Below are positions 4,765-6,976 of a stretch of 6,976 nucleotides of DNA, in pieces; the first letter of the stretch is position 1; each line of letters begins with the position of its first letter. The stretch covers positions 1-6,976 of the forward strand of contig JAFGWD010000004.1 of the NCBI GenBank assembly GCA_016937315.1, given 5' to 3'. This stretch comes from Rhodospirillaceae bacterium (GTDB lineage: Bacteria; Pseudomonadota; Alphaproteobacteria; Rhodospirillales; Rhodospirillaceae). The notes under the pieces were generated by a model. It saw only the letters and a list, made by a program, of their open reading frames with translations. It was not told the origin of the DNA and ran no database searches. A program made the position numbers and the translations under genes.

Positions 4765-6798
4765 TTATTCCGCATCTCCCTGGGCGTCGGCGACCGCCTT
4801 ATCGGCAATGCGCCCAGAGAGTTCCTGTAAGTGATCAAAGGTCCACTCAAAAGTCCCCACGCCCATGGTCAGTGACCGCAATTCAAGGATCAGGTCGTGG
4901 ACTTCCATTTGTGGCACCTGCGCCTTCACCACGTCCCAGCCTTGCCACCCCGGACGCTTGTCATAGCCCAGAATTTGCGCCCGACGTTGGGAAAGCGCAC
5001 GTTGCGCCTTTGACGTCCATTCCGAAGGAACCGCCACCGAAACCGCCCAAATAGGTTCCAACAACGTCGGCGTACACTTTGGCAAAGCCGCCCGCATCCC
5101 AATCCCGGCCGCTGTCTTGAACGCCATTTCCGAGCTGTCCACGGCATGATACGAACCATCGGTCAGTGTCACGCCGACATCGACCACCGGAAACCCCAAG
5201 GGCCCCTTGCTCAAGCTATCGCGCACCCCGGCTTCCACCGCCGGAATATAGTTTTTTGGCACCACGCCCCCAACAATGCGATCGGTGAAGACAAAGCCTT
5301 CCCCTCGCGCCAAGGGTTTGACCTCCAGCACCGCATCACCGAACTGTCCATGCCCGCCAGTCTGGCGTTTGTGTCGCCCGCGCTCCGTGACGCTGGTTTT
5401 GATGGTTTCCTTAAACGGGACTTTGGGGCGCTCCGCTTTGACCTCAACGTTGAAGGCATTGCGTAAACGATCCACGGCCACCATCAAATGCACCTCGCCC
5501 ATGCCCCACAACAGCAACTCGCCGGTATCAGGATCATGACCAAAGTGCAAAGACACATCGTCGGCGGTCAGCTTGGCCAGAGCCGTGCTCAACTTCACAT
5601 CATCACCGGCCTTGATGGTCGATAGTTTCAGAGCAAACAACCTCTGTGGCGGCTGTGGCCAAATCTCCGCCGGGAAACATCCGGCCTCGCTCAAAACATC
5701 GCCAGGATGGGTGTCCTCCAAGCGTCCCACCGCCGCAATCGCCCCCATCCCCGCCGTAGCGATTTTCGTGACATCAGCCCCCTGCAGAGCATAAAGACCG
5801 CCGATCTTTTGCCCCACGATTGTTGTCTGGTCGGTCAGACACCCCTGCCAGACACGCACCCAAGACAACCGTCCGGTATGCGAGGCATGCTGGGTTTTGA
5901 AGACCTGGGCAATCCCATCCGGCGTATCCTTTTTGCGGCGTTCCCAGGTTACCTGCGGTGCCGGGGCATCGTGGCGCAACGCCTTCCACAACCGATTGAC
6001 ACCGTGATCACGCTCCGCCTCGCCCAGCAACACCGGCACCACCAGATCGTCGGCAATATCACGTTTCAAAGAGACGAAAACATCGTTCTTCGCAGGCTCC
6101 GCATCATTCAGCAGTTCCTCCATGAGGGAATCGTCAAAATCAGCCAAGCTTTCCAACAGATCTTGGCGCAGAGCCCGCTCGTCCGCCTCCACATCCGTTG
6201 GGATGCGGATCAGGGTTGATGGCTGACCTTCTTCGTAGTGGTAAGCCCGCTCATGAATCAAATCGATATACCCCGTCACCGTCTCGCCCTCGAAAATCGG
6301 CAATTGCCGCATCACCAGGGGGCGTTCGGATACCGCTTGCAGGGCGCTCATAATCTCAGTCAAAGAGGCCTTGGCATGCTCCATGCGATTGATGAAAATC
6401 AAATGTGGGATGCCGTGGTCGTCGAGAAATTTCAAAAACGGCGCAACCATGACGGCGCGTGCCGGATCGGGGTCGCATACCACCACGGCAATGTCGGCCA
6501 CCATCAAAGCATGCCGCGTGTCTTGCAAGAATTCGATGGACCCGGGGCAATCCAGAAGGGTCCAGGTGTCGTCCAAAAAGGTGGTCGTCGCCGCCACCGT
6601 TTCGACGCTCATTTCTCGGCTTTTCGCCTCGACCGAGGCATCACCCAGACGCGACCGATCCGCCGCCGCACCTTTGCGGGTAATCGCCCCAGAGACACAT
6701 AAAAGGCTTTCAAAAAGGCTGGTCTTGCCACTGGTATATGGGCCAACGATGGCCGCAACGCGCGTCGCGCGTACGGTGGTATCCACATTGTCAGGCAT
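4765..6798 (-). CDS. EF-G-like translational GTPase paralogue with altered G3/G4 motifs
   Basis: This 677-residue cytoplasmic protein has the EF-G fold order and probably acts on the ribosome, but it is a divergent paralogue rather than the housekeeping FusA. The G domain shows a P-loop GPYTSGKTS (19-27), a switch I REMSV (61-65, in place of RGITI), G3 DCPGS (83-87) and G4 NRME (137-140). Canonical EF-G has DTPGH and NKxD, so the catalytic His is Ser and the guanine-specificity Asp is Glu. Domain II spans about 293-375. Domains III-V follow, with QTGGHGQFGDAV (479-490), GGVVPKNYIPAVEAGV (510-525) and DGSYHAVDSSEMAFKTAA (547-564) typical of domain IV, and an acidic tail. The ATG at 6798 is chosen because GGGAGGAA lies six bases upstream; an upstream in-frame ATG at 6879 adds 27 non-family residues. 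DCPGS occurs, as I recall, in an alphaproteobacterial EF-G-like subfamily; its exact role is not known to me. Confidence 0.88.
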   Translation of the reverse strand: MPDNVDTTVRATRVAAIVGPYTSGKTSLFESLLCVSGAITRKGAAADRSRLGDASVEAKSREMSVETVAATTTFLDDTWTLLDCPGSIEFLQDTRHALMVADIAVVVCDPDPARAVMVAPFLKFLDDHGIPHLIFINRMEHAKASLTEIMSALQAVSERPLVMRQLPIFEGETVTGYIDLIHERAYHYEEGQPSTLIRIPTDVEADERALRQDLLESLADFDDSLMEELLNDAEPAKNDVFVSLKRDIADDLVVPVLLGEAERDHGVNRLWKALRHDAPAPQVTWERRKKDTPDGIAQVFKTQHASHTGRLSWVRVWQGCLTDQTTIVGQKIGGLYALQGADVTKIATAGMGAIAAVGRLEDTHPGDVLSEAGCFPAEIWPQPPQRLFALKLSTIKAGDDVKLSTALAKLTADDVSLHFGHDPDTGELLLWGMGEVHLMVAVDRLRNAFNVEVKAERPKVPFKETIKTSVTERGRHKRQTGGHGQFGDAVLEVKPLARGEGFVFTDRIVGGVVPKNYIPAVEAGVRDSLSKGPLGFPVVDVGVTLTDGSYHAVDSSEMAFKTAAGIGMRAALPKCTPTLLEPIWAVSVAVPSEWTSKAQRALSQRRAQILGYDKRPGWQGWDVVKAQVPQMEVHDLILELRSLTMGVGTFEWTFDHLQELSGRIADKAVADAQGDAE

Positions 6799-6845
6799 TA
6801 TGGTTCCTCCCGCAAATTTGCGGCCGAAAGGCCAGGAGGAAACCC
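6799..6845 (-). promoter_or_regulatory. Ribosome-binding-site hairpin of the EF-G-like gene
   Basis: On the minus strand GGTTTCCTCC (6844-6835) can pair with GGAGGAACC (6810-6802) with one bulged T, which would bury the Shine-Dalgarno sequence. Between the arms lie a small GGCC-TTTC-GGCC hairpin (6833-6822) and CCGCAAATTTGCGG (6823-6810), a perfect 14-base palindrome that overlaps the Shine-Dalgarno's first bases. These pairings partly exclude each other. This arrangement suggests, but does not prove, control of translation initiation. Confidence 0.45.
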
Positions 6846-6976
6846 CGCGCACCGGTTCACACGACACGCAACAGCACATCCGTTTGGGCCAAGGTTGCAG
6901 CCAACCCTGCCCCGGCCAAGCGGCCAGGTGGTCCCCCCAAACGGACCCCGTTCAGGGGTCAAGCAGTGCCGTCACC
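6846..6976 (-). other. Structured region upstream of the EF-G-like gene, possible end of another gene
   Basis: No gene can be identified here. On the minus strand a 10-bp helix TCCGTTTGGG/CCCAAACGGA (6945-6936 with 6888-6879) encloses two hairpins, GGCC-GCTT-GGCC (6925-6914) and GGTTG-GCTG-CAACC (6906-6893), a three-way-junction shape. Just outside, GACCCC-TGAAC-GGGGTC (6960-6944) forms another hairpin that could end an upstream gene; short frames here stop at TGA codons near 6958 and 6952. It may be an RNA leader, a terminator region or both. It matches no riboswitch class I know. Confidence 0.35.

Noticed and set aside
6799..6879. Upstream ATG at 6879 as the start of the EF-G-like protein
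   Set aside because: The extra 27 residues are Cys-rich and unlike the family, and a good Shine-Dalgarno precedes the ATG at 6798.
1..6976. Defence island, CRISPR array, prophage or insertion sequence
   Set aside because: No regular short repeats with spacers, no transposase or integrase motifs and no terminal inverted repeats with target duplications; all four genes are of ordinary chromosomal type.

Overview
The window looks like a chromosomal segment from a moderately GC-rich alphaproteobacterium, probably of the Rhodospirillales type. The grounds are the aminotransferase subfamily and an EF-G-like GTPase with the P-loop GPYTSGKTS and the G3 motif DCPGS, a variant I associate with alphaproteobacteria. 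This assignment comes from recalled family resemblance, not a search. I see no transposase, integrase, CRISPR array, tRNA or rRNA.

Layout. (1) 1-746, plus strand: the 3' part of a branched-chain amino acid aminotransferase gene that begins left of the window. (2) 747-1239: a promoter candidate, a clear cobalamin (B12) riboswitch and its expression platform. (3) 1240-3138, plus: a BtuB-type TonB-dependent outer-membrane receptor under that riboswitch. (4) 3139-3555: a non-coding stretch between convergent genes, with a hairpin after btuB, a 31-nt near-perfect palindrome, imperfect direct repeats, further hairpins and the terC terminator. (5) 3556-4536, minus: an Alx/TerC-family membrane protein. 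(6) 4537-4764: a terminator for the gene to the right, a promoter candidate and a structured terC leader. (7) 4765-6798, minus: an EF-G-like translational GTPase with altered G-motifs. (8) 6799-6976: its long, strongly structured leader, possibly overlapping the end of another gene.

The genes do not form one pathway. btuB is a one-gene B12-uptake unit: low cobalamin should free its ribosome-binding site and raise synthesis of the receptor. The Alx/TerC protein is probably involved in metal (Mn2+) homeostasis, and the EF-G paralogue in a ribosome-linked role. No complete novel multi-gene system is visible. The most interesting unexplained material is RNA-level: the structured leaders of the terC and EF-G-like genes, and the structured gap between btuB and terC. 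The loss of the catalytic His and of the canonical NKxD motif in the EF-G-like protein is also notable.
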